A DNA stretch of 39,902 bases from Bacteroidota bacterium (lineage in GTDB: Bacteria; Bacteroidota; Bacteroidia; Bacteroidales; GCA-2711565), in assembly GCA_003353955.1 (NCBI GenBank), contig PIVJ01000021.1:1-39902 (forward strand), given 5' to 3'. The notes under the pieces were generated by a model, which made no database searches, was not told where the DNA came from, and was given only the letters and a program-made list of their open reading frames with translations. A program made the position numbers and the translations under genes. Shown here piece by piece: positions 14,921 through 25,300 of this stretch; position 1 is the first letter of the stretch; the number at the start of each line of letters is the position of its first letter.

Positions 14921-16869
14921 GCTCCTTCCGATTTTTTAATTACATTCTCCATTTCACCCTGGTGATTTTCCCATAACTGCATCTCATTTTCTAATTTCTT
15001 TTTCAACTCATCATACGCAATATATAAATTGCCGGAACTGATTTCTTTTTGATATTGCTCAGGTGCAGCAAGTTTCTTATCTAATGCAGCGATTTTACCT
15101 TCCAGTGATTCAATCTGCAATTCACACTTGTTAATTAAGTTTTTTAGCTTCCTGATCTTCTTATCAAATTGTTTTTTCTGCGTATACTTAAGTTTATTAT
15201 CAGAAGGTAGCTGATGAACTTGCTTCGTTTTAGATTTCTTAGATTCCAGTTCAGACAGGGTATCAAGTTTTCGTTTATCAAGGAATTGATAAATATCTCC
15301 CAGGTGTTCTTTAAGGGTCTGATTTTTAAATTCGATCACTTTAGTGGTAAGTCCTTGTAAAAAATCCCGATCATGAGAAACGACAATCAATGCGCCCTGA
15401 TACATTATCAAGGCATTCTTCAAGATGTCTTTTGATCGCATATCGAGATGATTTGTTGGCTCATCCAGAACTAATAAGTTAACCGGTGTTAATAATAATT
15501 TTGCCAGAGAAAGTCTTGATCTTTCACCACCCGATAATACCTTCACTTTTTTATCAATATCTTCTCCACTAAATAAGAAGCTCCCTAAAATACTCTTAAG
15601 ATGTATACGAATATCGCCTTTTGCGATCTCATCTACCGTTTCAAAAACTGTTAAATTCGGATTGAGCATTTCCCATTGATTTTGGGCGTAATAACCTATG
15701 TTGACATTATATCCCAGTTTCAAATCCCCCTCGTGATTGAGAGAACCGGCTATAATTTTAGAGAAGGTGGTTTTCCCTTCTCCATTTTTACCAACAAAAG
15801 CAATTTTTTCTCCTTTTAAGGCCAGAAAATCGATTTTATCGAGTACTAATTTCTGCCCATATCGTTTTGATACCCGATGTGACTCAACCACAATTTTCCC
15901 AGCAGAAGGTGCCGGTGGAAATTTAAAATGGATGGTTGTTTGATCAATTTCATCCATACTTACCTTATCCATTTTATCCAACATTTTTATTTTTGACTGG
16001 ACCTGCTTCGATTTGGTATTTTTATATCTAAATCGTTCGATGAAACGTTCGACTTGCTGAATCTGCTTTTGTTGATTATTAAAGGTGGCCGTTTGTTGAT
16101 CTAATCGTTCCGCTCTTAAGTTCACATAATTGGAATAGGAGGCCTTATAATCATAGATTCTGCCTTGTGTAATTTCAACAGTTCTTTTGGTGACATTATC
16201 CAGAAATGCCCTGTCATGAGAAACTAAAATTATTGCTCCCGGATAATTAACCAGATAATACTCCAGCCATTCAATGGATTCTATATCCAAGTGATTGGTC
16301 GGTTCATCCAGTAATAAACAAGGCGGCCTTCTTAATAATATCTTTGCTATTTCAACACGCATTTGCCAACCATTACTAAACTCGTTGATGGGGCGGCTTA
16401 AATCACTTTGAGAAAAGCCCAATCCTTTAAGCACCTTTTCAACATCAGCTTGCGCACCTACTCCTCCATGAATTTGATATTTTTCATTTTCATGAGATAA
16501 ATTATCAACCAGCTTCAGATACGATTTGGATTCATAATCTGTTCGATTACTAATTTCGTAGGTGAGATCTTTAATTCGTTTCTCAATTTCTCGAATTTCG
16601 ACAAATGCAGTCAGGGCCTCCTCATAAATAGATTTATTGCTCACAATCTGCATTTCCTGTGGAAGGTACCCAACACTCACCGTGGAGGGAATAACAACCT
16701 CTCCTGAATCTGGAGGCAGCAATCCGGCAATAATTTTTAATATGGTGGTTTTTCCAGCTCCGTTCTTTCCCACCAATCCAATTCTGTCGTTTGCATTAAT
16801 CAAAAAATTAATGTGTTCAAACAATGTATAGCCTGAAAATCGTATCCCAATATTGCTAATCGAAATCAT
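14917..16869 (-). CDS. ABC-F family ATPase (Uup/EttA-like)
   Basis: Two ABC ATPase domains in one chain without membrane segments, the layout of ribosome-associated ABC-F translation factors. Domain 1 has Walker A GKNGAGKT (34-41) and Walker B LLLDEPTNHLD; domain 2 has GKNGEGKT, LSGGERSRLSLAKLL and LVLDEPTNHLD. Between them is the basic interdomain linker (QKQIQQVERFIERFRYKNTK), and a C-terminal coiled coil of about 100 residues follows, as in Uup. I chose the start at 16869 (MISISNIGIRFSG): an upstream in-frame ATG at 16914 overlaps a TATATTTG promoter box (16912-16919, minus), so it would not be in the message. Its stop overlaps the polyprenyl synthase stop. Confidence 0.93.
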   Translation of the reverse strand: MISISNIGIRFSGYTLFEHINFLINANDRIGLVGKNGAGKTTILKIIAGLLPPDSGEVVIPSTVSVGYLPQEMQIVSNKSIYEEALTAFVEIREIEKRIKDLTYEISNRTDYESKSYLKLVDNLSHENEKYQIHGGVGAQADVEKVLKGLGFSQSDLSRPINEFSNGWQMRVEIAKILLRRPPCLLLDEPTNHLDIESIEWLEYYLVNYPGAIILVSHDRAFLDNVTKRTVEITQGRIYDYKASYSNYVNLRAERLDQQTATFNNQQKQIQQVERFIERFRYKNTKSKQVQSKIKMLDKMDKVSMDEIDQTTIHFKFPPAPSAGKIVVESHRVSKRYGQKLVLDKIDFLALKGEKIAFVGKNGEGKTTFSKIIAGSLNHEGDLKLGYNVNIGYYAQNQWEMLNPNLTVFETVDEIAKGDIRIHLKSILGSFLFSGEDIDKKVKVLSGGERSRLSLAKLLLTPVNLLVLDEPTNHLDMRSKDILKNALIMYQGALIVVSHDRDFLQGLTTKVIEFKNQTLKEHLGDIYQFLDKRKLDTLSELESKKSKTKQVHQLPSDNKLKYTQKKQFDKKIRKLKNLINKCELQIESLEGKIAALDKKLAAPEQYQKEISSGNLYIAYDELKKKLENEMQLWENHQGEMENVIKKSEGA

Positions 16870-16911
16870 AAATCTTTTTAATGGGTGCAAACCAACATAA
16901 ATTCTTCCATG

Positions 16912-16919
16912 CAAATATA
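16912..16919 (-). promoter_or_regulatory. -7 promoter element of the ABC-F gene
   Basis: Minus-strand TATATTTG, an exact TAnnTTTG match, 42 bases before the chosen start. It decides between two in-frame ATGs by placing the transcription start downstream of the first. The -33 element is weak (a TTTTTTC run at about the right distance). Confidence 0.5.
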
Positions 16920-17029
16920 CGCAGTCTGCATGAAAAAACTTATACTAAGGTTCCCTCTTCTTTATACTATTTTTATAACAGAGGAAAGATATTATCTTGA
17001 AATATAGCATTCAGCGTTAATTTAAATTT

Positions 17030-17037
17030 TACCTTTG
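17030..17037 (+). promoter_or_regulatory. -7 promoter element of the DMT transporter gene
   Basis: TACCTTTG, an exact TAnnTTTG match, 16 bases before the start codon, giving a very short leader. No clear TTG is present at the usual -33 spacing. Confidence 0.45.
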
Positions 17038-17053
17038 TTCAATTCTTAAAATC

Positions 17054-17956
17054 ATGAGTTCCACTAAAAATAACGCACTATTATCCTGGCTTATTCTTAT
17101 CGCCCTGATGATTACCTGGGGAAGCTCTTTTATATTGATAAAAAAGGGATTAATCGTATTTTCAAGTATGCAAATTGGTACATTAAGGATAGGAATCGCT
17201 TTTCTGGTTTTATTGCCCTTTGCTTTTAGCCGACTTACAAAGATTAACCGACAACAATGGAAGATTTTATTTTTTGTTAGTTTAGGCAGTACTGCCCCTG
17301 CTTTTCTTTTTCCACTGGCACAAAAAAGTCTTGACAGCGCCACAGCTGGAGTTCTCAACTCACTCACACCATTGTTTACATTAATTGTGGGACTCTTATT
17401 TTTTAAACTAAAAGTTAAGTGGTTTAATGTGGTGGGAGTCATAATTGGTTTGGTTGGGGCTGTTGGACTCATTAGTATTTCAGGAGGAGCCAGTTTCTCA
17501 TTTAACATTGGTTATGCAGCTTATATCATCATTGCGACTATTTTTTATGCATTGAATGGGAACCTGATTAAATCATTTTTAAAACAACTCGACTCATTTA
17601 CGATCACCATATTTTCATTTTTTATTTTTGGATTGCCTGCGTTGTTCTATTTATTTCTCGGCACTAATTTTATTGAACAAATAAACAATGATCCAATGGT
17701 TTGGGAAGGATTGGCTTATATATCCACTTTAGCCATATTCGGAACGGCGATTGCACTTGTTTTGTTTAACTATTTGGTAAAGATTAATACAGTAATATTT
17801 GCTTCATCGGTTACTTATTTAATTCCCATTGTGGCATTCGCTTGGGGAATCATTGATGGAGAACGATTTGGCTTAGGTTATGTATTCTGGATTATGCTCA
17901 TTCTTTTTGGTATCTTTATGGTAAATGCCAAACGCTTAAGATTACCTAAAAGATAA
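17054..17956 (+). CDS. EamA/DMT-family permease
   Basis: A 300-residue inner-membrane protein of the drug/metabolite transporter superfamily with about ten hydrophobic helices in two EamA repeats (roughly 10-135 and 150-295). ITWGSSFILIKKGL near the N-terminus and TAGVLNSLTPLFTLIVGLLF at the end of repeat 1 are characteristic; repeat 2 ends VTYLIPIVAFAWGIIDGE. Members export amino acids, nucleosides or other small metabolites, and the substrate cannot be told from sequence. It is divergent from the ABC-F gene and precedes rplU by about 100 bases, with a separate promoter for the ribosomal genes in between. Confidence 0.92.
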   Translation: MSSTKNNALLSWLILIALMITWGSSFILIKKGLIVFSSMQIGTLRIGIAFLVLLPFAFSRLTKINRQQWKILFFVSLGSTAPAFLFPLAQKSLDSATAGVLNSLTPLFTLIVGLLFFKLKVKWFNVVGVIIGLVGAVGLISISGGASFSFNIGYAAYIIIATIFYALNGNLIKSFLKQLDSFTITIFSFFIFGLPALFYLFLGTNFIEQINNDPMVWEGLAYISTLAIFGTAIALVLFNYLVKINTVIFASSVTYLIPIVAFAWGIIDGERFGLGYVFWIMLILFGIFMVNAKRLRLPKR

Positions 17957-17990
17957 ATTATAGGCCGATGAAATTTTTATCTTTAAATAC

Positions 17991-18020
17991 TTTGTACATA
18001 AAATTATTTTACTAATTTTG
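17991..18020 (+). promoter_or_regulatory. Promoter of rplU-rpmA
   Basis: TTTG at 17991-17994, 18 bases, then TAATTTTG at 18013-18020: both elements of the Bacteroidota vegetative promoter are exact. Transcription would start near 18027, about 33 bases before rplU. This is the best promoter match in the window. Confidence 0.7.
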
Positions 18021-18059
18021 CACTTCCAAAAATTAATGGAATTTTAAAATAAATTTAAG

Positions 18060-18551
18060 ATGTACGCAATTGTTGATATAGCTGGACAACAGTTTAAAGT
18101 GGAAAAGAATCAAGAGATTTTTGTTCATCGTTTAGAAGGAAAAGAAGGCTCAAAAGTGAAGTTTGACGATGTGATGTTGTTAGATGATAATGGAAAAGTT
18201 AAGATTGGCCAGCCTTTCGTAAAAGGAGCCATCATTTCTGCAAAAATTCTTTCTCATGACAAAGGTGATAAAATAACTGTATTTCATAAGAAAAGAAGAA
18301 AAGGATATCAAAAGGAAAATGGTCATCGTCAATTATTCAGTAAAATTCAAATTCAGGGAATTGCTGAAAAAGAAGCTGTAAAAAAAGCTGTAGTAAAAAA
18401 AGAAGAACCTAAAAAGGTTGTCGAAAAACCAGTAGCTGAAAAGAAAGAGGCTGTTAAAAAAACAGCTCCTAAAAAAGTAGCGGCTCCTAAAACTAAAAAA
18501 GAAACTACTGCTAAAGCGAAAGCTCCGGCAAAAAAAACCGAGAAAGAATAA
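18060..18551 (+). CDS. rplU: Ribosomal protein L21 with long Lys/Ala/Pro-rich C-terminal tail
   Basis: Residues 1-103 are standard L21, a 23S-binding protein of the large subunit: MYAIVDIAGQQFKVEKNQ at the start, then KITVFHKKRRKGYQKENGHRQ, the family signature. After it comes an unusual 60-residue tail built of K, A, E, P and T (AVKKAVVKKEEPKKVVEKP and similar), where most bacterial L21 stop at about 103 residues. The tail is low-complexity, highly basic and probably disordered; it may extend outside the ribosome surface. It is first in an operon with rpmA, 17 bases apart. Confidence 0.97.
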   Translation: MYAIVDIAGQQFKVEKNQEIFVHRLEGKEGSKVKFDDVMLLDDNGKVKIGQPFVKGAIISAKILSHDKGDKITVFHKKRRKGYQKENGHRQLFSKIQIQGIAEKEAVKKAVVKKEEPKKVVEKPVAEKKEAVKKTAPKKVAAPKTKKETTAKAKAPAKKTEKE

Positions 18552-18568
18552 TTTAAAAATATACAATT

Positions 18569-18847
18569 ATGGCTCATAAGAAAGGTGCCGGAAGTTCAAA
18601 TAACGGTCGTGAATCCCACAGTAAACGCTTAGGTGTAAAAATTTATGGCGGACAATTTGCCAAAGCTGGTAATATCATTATTCGTCAAAGAGGAACAGTT
18701 CATAATCCGGGTGAAAATGTAGGCATGGGTAAAGACCATACCTTATTCGCCTTAATTGACGGAAATGTTGAATTCAGAAAAAAGAAGAATAATAGATCTT
18801 ATGTATCTATCATTCCTATGGAAACAGAAGAAATTGCTGCAAACTAG
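18569..18847 (+). CDS. rpmA: Ribosomal protein L27
   Basis: L27 lies near the peptidyl transferase centre. The 92-residue product begins [20 protein letters not shown], followed by [22 protein letters not shown] and the [18 protein letters not shown] segment, all diagnostic. The start directly gives the AHKKG N-terminus, without the cleavable extension found in Firmicutes. Co-transcribed with rplU and followed by an intrinsic terminator. Confidence 0.98.
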   Translation: MAHKKGAGSSNNGRESHSKRLGVKIYGGQFAKAGNIIIRQRGTVHNPGENVGMGKDHTLFALIDGNVEFRKKKNNRSYVSIIPMETEEIAAN

Positions 18848-18874
18848 TAATATTTCACATCCAACATAAATATA

Positions 18875-18901
18875 AATCCCGATTTGATCGGGATTTTTTT
18901 T
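18875..18901 (+). terminator. Intrinsic terminator after rplU-rpmA
   Basis: AATCCCGAT (18875-18883) pairs perfectly with ATCGGGATT (18887-18895) around a 3-base loop, followed by eight T (18894-18901). It separates the ribosomal operon from serS. Confidence 0.9.
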
Positions 18902-18932
18902 GCTCGTATATTTCAAGATTCCATTACTTTTA
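18899..18932 (+). promoter_or_regulatory. Candidate promoter of serS-rsmA
   Basis: TTTG (18899-18902), at the end of the terminator T-tract, and TACTTTTA (18925-18932), 22 bases on, resemble the -33 and -7 elements with one mismatch in the latter. The start codon follows 17 bases later. Confidence 0.35.
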
Positions 18933-18949
18933 CATGAAATACTACTCGA

Positions 18950-20221
18950 ATGTTACAAATCAATCTTATTAAGAATAACAAAGCAGAAGTCATTCGCTTG
19001 CTGGCTGTTAAAAATTTCGATGCATCTGATTTAATTGAAAAAATAATCCAATTGGATGATCGCCGCAAAGAAACCAAAAAAATGCTGGATGAGCAATTAG
19101 CTTCTTCTAATAAAATGGCAAAAGAAATTGGTCAGCTTTTTAAAACAGGAAATGCACAAGAAGCCAATCTTCTTAAAGAACAAACTGCTGCCTTAAAACA
19201 ATCTTCGAAAAAACTATCAGAAGAATTAGGATCGATTGTAAAAACACTTTCTGAGGCTGTTATTGAACTGCCAAATATTCCCCATCCCTCTGTACCAGAA
19301 GGAAAGTCGGAAAAAGATAATGAGATGATTTTTGAAGAAGGAACGGTTCCCGTTTTGGAAAACAATGCCAAACCTCATTGGGAATTGGCCAAAGAGTACG
19401 ATATTATTGATTTTGATTTAGGGAGTAAAGTTACCGGAGCAGGGTTCCCTTTTTACAAAGGAAAAGGGGCTCGATTTCAACGTGCCTTAATCAATTTTTT
19501 CCTGAATGAAGCTTTGGAAAGAGGATATACCGAAATTCAGCCACCCTTATTTGTAAATGAAGACTCGGCTTATGGAACGGGGCAGTTACCCGACAAAGAA
19601 GGTCAAATGTATCACATAACCGAAGATAACTTTTATTTGATCCCCACATCAGAAGTTCCCCTCACCAATATTTATCGGCAAGTAACTTTAAAAGAAGGAG
19701 ATTTCCCAATTATGAATGCCGCTTATTCGAGTTGCTTTCGTCGGGAAGCCGGATCATACGGAAAAGATGTTCGTGGGTTAAACCGATTACATCAATTTGA
19801 TAAAGTTGAAATTGTTCAGATTCAGCATCCTGATAAATCATACGAAACCCTGGAAGTTATGAAAGATTATGTGGCTTCATTACTTCGGAAGTTGGAATTA
19901 CCCTTTAGAATTATACGATTGTGTGGTGGTGATTTAAGTTTTACTTCCGCCCTTACTTATGATTTTGAAGTATATTCTGCAGCACAAAGAATGTGGCTTG
20001 AAGTAAGTTCTGTTTCTAATTTTGAAAGTTTTCAAGCAAATAGAATGAAACTTCGATTTAAAGCTAAAGATGGAAAGACTCAACTGGCACATACCTTAAA
20101 TGGAAGTGCCCTGGCATTGCCCCGAATAGTTGCTGCTTTATTGGAGAATAATCAAACCTTCGACGGAATTAAAATTCCGAGAGTATTGCAATCCTATACC
20201 GGTTTTGAATTAATAAACTAA
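18950..20221 (+). CDS. serS: Seryl-tRNA synthetase
   Basis: A class II aminoacyl-tRNA synthetase charging tRNA-Ser (and tRNA-Sec where present). The first 110 residues form the long antiparallel coiled-coil arm that contacts the tRNA variable loop (rich in K/E/L, DDRRKETKKMLDEQLASSNK). The catalytic domain shows LIPTSEVPLTNIY, motif 2 around residue 260 (SCFRREAGSYGKDVRGL) and motif 3 near residue 384 (LNGSALALPRIVAALLEN). The 423-residue length is normal. rsmA follows after 2 bases, so the two are co-transcribed. Confidence 0.98.
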   Translation: MLQINLIKNNKAEVIRLLAVKNFDASDLIEKIIQLDDRRKETKKMLDEQLASSNKMAKEIGQLFKTGNAQEANLLKEQTAALKQSSKKLSEELGSIVKTLSEAVIELPNIPHPSVPEGKSEKDNEMIFEEGTVPVLENNAKPHWELAKEYDIIDFDLGSKVTGAGFPFYKGKGARFQRALINFFLNEALERGYTEIQPPLFVNEDSAYGTGQLPDKEGQMYHITEDNFYLIPTSEVPLTNIYRQVTLKEGDFPIMNAAYSSCFRREAGSYGKDVRGLNRLHQFDKVEIVQIQHPDKSYETLEVMKDYVASLLRKLELPFRIIRLCGGDLSFTSALTYDFEVYSAAQRMWLEVSSVSNFESFQANRMKLRFKAKDGKTQLAHTLNGSALALPRIVAALLENNQTFDGIKIPRVLQSYTGFELIN

Positions 20222-20223
20222 GT

Positions 20224-20988
20224 ATGGTGCGACCCAAGAAGTCCCTCGGCCAGCATTTTTTAACCGATCAATCCATCGCTAAAAAGATCGTTGATAGTCT
20301 CACTGTAGAAACTGGAAACTTAATTGAAATCGGGCCGGGGAAAGGCATACTCAGTCAATACTTGCTTCAAAATAAAAAACGAAACACCTGGTATATTGAA
20401 ACGGATGAAGAATCTGTCAACTACCTTAAATTAACCTACCCTAAAATAAAACAAACACTCATTAAAGCCGATTTTTTACGACATAATTTAAAGGAGATAT
20501 TTGGTGAAGAAAAGTTTACTATCATTGGTAATTTCCCATATAATATTTCTTCTCAAATATTTTTTAAAACACTTGAGCATAAAAATCAGGTGGATGAAGT
20601 TATAGGCATGATACAAAAAGAAGTTGCCGAACGATTAGCCTCACCACCCGGCTCAAAAAAGTATGGGATTTTAAGTGTGTTGCTTCAGGCTTATTATAAA
20701 ATCGAATATTTATTTACGGTAAATGAAGGCGTCTTTTTTCCACCACCAAAAGTAAAATCGGCAGTTATCCGATTAAGCAGAAATAATGTTATTTCAATAG
20801 GTTGCAATGACAATGATTTTAAAGCTGTGGTAAAAACCGGTTTTAATCAACGACGCAAAACCCTTAGAAATGCCTTAAAATCATTTACGTTTAAGCAAAG
20901 CGAAGAAATTACACACTTATTGACAAAGCGTGCAGAACAATTATCGGTGGCAGATTTTGTATTTCTTACCAAAAATGTGATCGAATAA
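20224..20988 (+). CDS. rsmA: 16S rRNA (adenine1518/1519-N6) dimethyltransferase
   Basis: RsmA (KsgA) dimethylates two adjacent adenosines in the 3' hairpin of 16S rRNA during small-subunit assembly. The start MVRPKKSLGQHFLTD is the family signature. The SAM-binding motif is LIEIGPGKGILSQYL (about 37-51), and GNFPYNISSQI (about 102-112) carries the catalytic NxPY motif. NEGVFFPPPKVKSAVIRL and FNQRRKTLRNAL in the C-terminal part match RsmA. The 254-residue length is typical for the phylum. Convergent with the tolC-like gene, 6 bases apart. Confidence 0.97.
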   Translation: MVRPKKSLGQHFLTDQSIAKKIVDSLTVETGNLIEIGPGKGILSQYLLQNKKRNTWYIETDEESVNYLKLTYPKIKQTLIKADFLRHNLKEIFGEEKFTIIGNFPYNISSQIFFKTLEHKNQVDEVIGMIQKEVAERLASPPGSKKYGILSVLLQAYYKIEYLFTVNEGVFFPPPKVKSAVIRLSRNNVISIGCNDNDFKAVVKTGFNQRRKTLRNALKSFTFKQSEEITHLLTKRAEQLSVADFVFLTKNVIE

Positions 20989-20994
20989 AAGAAC

Positions 20995-22299
20995 TTATTC
21001 GCCTATAATTCCTCCGGTTAATCGAACTAATTCGGTATGGGTGTCGATGAGATTGAACATACTTTCCGCTTGCTGAATTGCCACATTTAAGTAAAGCAAT
21101 TGAACATCCCTGAAGTTGAAAGAGTTGATTACACCCGATTTGAATTTCTCCTCTGATAATTGAAGGTTTAATTGTGCACTCTCTAAATTCGATTGTGAGA
21201 CCTCATACAATCGTTTTCTAATCGAGAATAAATCATATAAATTAGCCAACACATTGGTCAATTGCAATTGCATCTCATCAATCGTAAGTTCACCGATACG
21301 TTCATCAATTTGTGCATTTTGAATTGCTCTTCGGGTATTTCCTCCATTAAACAAATTAAAGCTTAACGAAATATTTGCATAAAAATCATAACTGTTTGTG
21401 AAGCTTACATCCTGAGCAGTATATTTCGTACGGAAATTGAAATGGTCAAATCCTGAAGTCAGTGATACAACCGGATATAAATTACTTTTCTGAAACGAAA
21501 CTTCCTTTTTAAGTAGTTCTTGATTTACGTATTGGTTCTGAAGTGTTTTATTATTGCTTAACATTTTATCCATTAAATCACCCAACTCATAACTTTCAGT
21601 GACGGTATAAAGATCATCACTTAAATCATAGCGTGTTCCGGATTTTTCTCCCAATAATAAATTTAAATTCAGGAAAGCATTTTTAACATTCAATTGCTGA
21701 AATAAATAATTTGAAGAATCGTTTAAAAAAGCATTTTTAGCTTGAAGCAAATCGTAAGTTACGAAACTGCCTAAGTCATATTTTTGCATACTATAATCAT
21801 AACGATCTCCTGAGAGGTTTTTTAGCGTACTCATAACCCCCAACTTCTCCTGCTCAAGCTTTACCTTATAATAAGCCAAGATGATTGATTGAATAGTGTT
21901 TTCAACAATTACCCCCGCATTTCCTTCTGAGTAGGTTTCTAATAATTCAAGCTTTTCTTTTGAGATATTAATTCCAAAACCATTGAATAAAGTCCACCTT
22001 AAGTTAATATTTGGATATAATGTATTCGTTGAATATTCATCTTTCTCGCCCGTATTAACTCTGCTATCAGCCTTATCAAATCTGTTGTTTAAATTCGCTC
22101 CTATATTCACCAGGGGATATCGGCCTACCGTTCCCCAGTTATTCATGAGTTGAGCTTGTTCAACCCGTTTATCAATAATTTTAATTTGATAATTATTCTC
22201 CAAACTCTTTTCAATCGCATCACTCATTGAAAGCTTTTCCTGAGAAAAGAGGCTGCCTGCCAGTAAATTTATTATCAGTATTAGGATGATGTTGCGCAT
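20995..22299 (-). CDS. TolC-family outer membrane efflux channel
   Basis: Outer-membrane component of a tripartite efflux system. A signal peptide (MRNIILILIINLLAGSLFSQ) is followed by two OEP repeats rich in long amphipathic helices; SLENNYQIKIIDKRVEQAQL and QLSEEKFKSGVINSFNFRDVQLLYLN are typical TolC helix segments, and the second repeat restates the pattern of the first. It has no lipobox cysteine, unlike many OprM proteins. Length 434. It is the last gene of the minus-strand operon after the adaptor and the RND pump, 21 bases from the pump stop. Confidence 0.92.
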   Translation of the reverse strand: MRNIILILIINLLAGSLFSQEKLSMSDAIEKSLENNYQIKIIDKRVEQAQLMNNWGTVGRYPLVNIGANLNNRFDKADSRVNTGEKDEYSTNTLYPNINLRWTLFNGFGINISKEKLELLETYSEGNAGVIVENTIQSIILAYYKVKLEQEKLGVMSTLKNLSGDRYDYSMQKYDLGSFVTYDLLQAKNAFLNDSSNYLFQQLNVKNAFLNLNLLLGEKSGTRYDLSDDLYTVTESYELGDLMDKMLSNNKTLQNQYVNQELLKKEVSFQKSNLYPVVSLTSGFDHFNFRTKYTAQDVSFTNSYDFYANISLSFNLFNGGNTRRAIQNAQIDERIGELTIDEMQLQLTNVLANLYDLFSIRKRLYEVSQSNLESAQLNLQLSEEKFKSGVINSFNFRDVQLLYLNVAIQQAESMFNLIDTHTELVRLTGGIIGE

Positions 22300-22320
22300 A
22301 ATTTATATTTTAATTTTTTT

Positions 22321-25300
22321 CTAATCAATTTGTCTTTTGCTATAAATAACAGCCTTCTCCACTTCTTCGGGTGTTGGACGAATTCCGGTCCACAACCATT
22401 TTACAGCCATATTCAAGTCATTCAATAATAAAATAATGATTGGAAAAAGGATCAGAATAAAAGTGGTTCCAACAAATACTCCATAAGCCAATGATACCGC
22501 CATTGGTTTTAAAAACTGCGCCTGAAAACTGGATTCGAAGATGATTGGATATAAGCTAACAGAAGTTGTAATTGTGGTTAAAATGATAGGCCTGAATCTT
22601 GAAATCCCAGCCTTATAAACTGCTTCTTTCACTGAATTTCCATTTGTTAAAAACAGGTTGTATTTTGTTAGGAAGACGACGGCATCATTTATAATAACAC
22701 CTGATAAAGCTACCAACCCCCATGCACTCAACATGGAAACAGGAATGCCTTCAATCCCATGGCCCCAAACACCACCAAGCCAACCCAGTGGAATCATCAT
22801 CAATACAATGATACCTTGTCCAAATGATTTAAAGTGGGTCATCAAAATAAATGAGATGATGATAAATGCCAAGCCAAAATAAGTTGCCAATTCCATCCCT
22901 GATTCCTGTGCATCTTTGGATTGTCCTTGTAATTGAAATTCAACACTCGGATATGCTACCTGAATTGCAGGCACAAAATCAGTACTGATTTTCGCCATGA
23001 TGGGTGGAATAGGTTCTGTCGGATTAACCGGGTCAGCTGTAATTCTAATTTCCTTTTGACCATTGTAACGCTTAATACTTACCGGGCCTCTTTCAATTTT
23101 ATAAGACGCCAATTCGGATAACGGATAATCACCCATTTGGGTTTTGATTTTCATATTTTCAAGTTGCCCAATGTTTAAACGGTCTGATTTTGGATAGCGT
23201 ACCCAAACCCTCAATTCGTCTTTTCCTTGTTGCAATCGTTGTGCTTGTCCACCAAAAAATCCTTGTCGAACCTGATTGGTTAAACTCACTTGCGTCAATC
23301 CTAAAAAATAAGCTTTTGGAGTTAATTCAAGCAACACTTCCTGCATCCCTATTCCATTATTCTCCATAACATTATTAATGGATACCAGGCTGTTCATATT
23401 CTCCATTAATATATTTTTGGCTGCATTTAATTCCATCAGGTTATCGCCTAACAAGCTTATAGAAATTGGAGTGCCAAAAGTATTTCTTCCAGCGATTGTA
23501 AATTTTTCCGCTTCCGGTAATTTTCCAATTTTTTCCCGAAGCCGGTTTACAATCACAAAGCTATTCGTTCCACTGTTTTCAAGATCTCTTAGAATGACAA
23601 AAATTGAACCTGCATGTGAGCCCCTTTCCAATCCGTTAAATGCGCTACCTGTTGAAGCAAAAGTAAAGTTCACCAGATCAACAGTATCATTTAATTCTTT
23701 TTTAAGCTCATCGTTCACTTCCCAGATAGCCTGATCGAATCGCTCTAAATACTCTTTTGTTCTTTTTTCTCCGGACCCGGGTTTAAAGGCAATATTTACG
23801 TTGAATTGATCGAATGGAATAGAAGGGAAAAAGGTTGTTTTAATCAATCCGCCATTAAACAATCCCATCGTAATAATAATTAATGCAAGCGGGATAAAGG
23901 ATACTACCCATTTTGAATTAATCACCCCCCGTAAAACTTTACCATATATTTTATCTCGCATCCACAACACAGCCATGTCAAGTTTATTCCTCACCTTCAT
24001 TCCTATATTTTGCTTCTTCTTAGATCGGAGAATATGCTTACTACTGAGGTGAGCCGGCAATACAAAGAATGCTTCCAGCAATGAAAACAGCAAACTAAAA
24101 ATGACGATAAATGCCATCTCAAACATGAATTGCATCATTTGGTTTTTGATCAAAAGCAAGGGAGCAAAAGCGACAATGGTAGTAGTAACAGAGGTTAGAA
24201 CAGCAGGTAACACTTCCATGGTTCCATCAATTGCTGCTCGTCTTGGACTTTTTCCTCCTTCGAAATGAGCATAAATATTTTCTGCGATTACAATTCCATC
24301 ATCAACCAAAATACCCACCACCAAAATCATCCCGAAAACAGAGATCATATTTATGGTGATTCCATAAGCTGCGGCAAGCACAAACATTGCTAAAAAGGAT
24401 GCCGGAATTCCCCAGGCAACCCATAACGAAAGTCGGAAGCTTAAAAACAAACCCAAGGTAATAAGAATAAGTGCCAAACCGATACCGCCATTTCGGTACA
24501 ACATGCTTAATCGAGCACCCAACATTACATCAAAATCATAAGTAATATACATTTGTACTTCGGTATGTTGCTCATTAAATTTTTTGACGTAGTCTTTACA
24601 ATAATCAGATATTTCAACTAAATCCTCTTCAATCAATTTATTAATTGAAAAAGAAATGGAAGGTTTACCATTCATCATCGATGAGCTTGCTACATCGGCA
24701 AATTTTTGATCGATGGTAGCAATATCTTTAATTCGCAGGTAACTTCCATCAGGATTTGCACGAAGGATAATATTTCCGATTTTTTCAGGATCAACACTTC
24801 TCGATCTTAAGCGAATCGACATCTCTTCTTCATCAGATTTTATCAATCCACCTGACATATCTCTATTATTCAACGAAACTGCGCTTACGATCTCATCAAT
24901 CGTAAGATTATAACGTCTTAAATCATCTTCAGATGTTTCAATGGATATCTCAAGTGCGGGATAGCCACCCACCATTATCTGCGACATCACCCCTGAAGCC
25001 CTTAAATCCAACTCAACTTTATCAGCGTGTTTTTTTATCTCCAATAAATTAACATCTCCCGACATGCCCAAAAACATAGCCATTGATGAGGCACGTTGTT
25101 TAAAAACAATCGGACGCTCCGCACTCACCGGAAAAGATGAGATGCCATCAACGGCGTTCTTCGCCTCCATCAACGTTTCATCAATATCATATTCACCGGT
25201 TGTTGTGATTACTACGCTTGAAAAATTTTCAGAAGAAGTTGAATTAATTTCTTTAATTCCTGCTAATCCGCGAAGTGCTTCCTCAATTCGAACGGTAACT

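Noticed and set aside
18333-18577. Phe/Ser-rich minus-strand open frames opposite the rplU tail
   Set aside because: They mirror the Lys/Ala-rich codons of the L21 tail and have no promoter or start context of their own.
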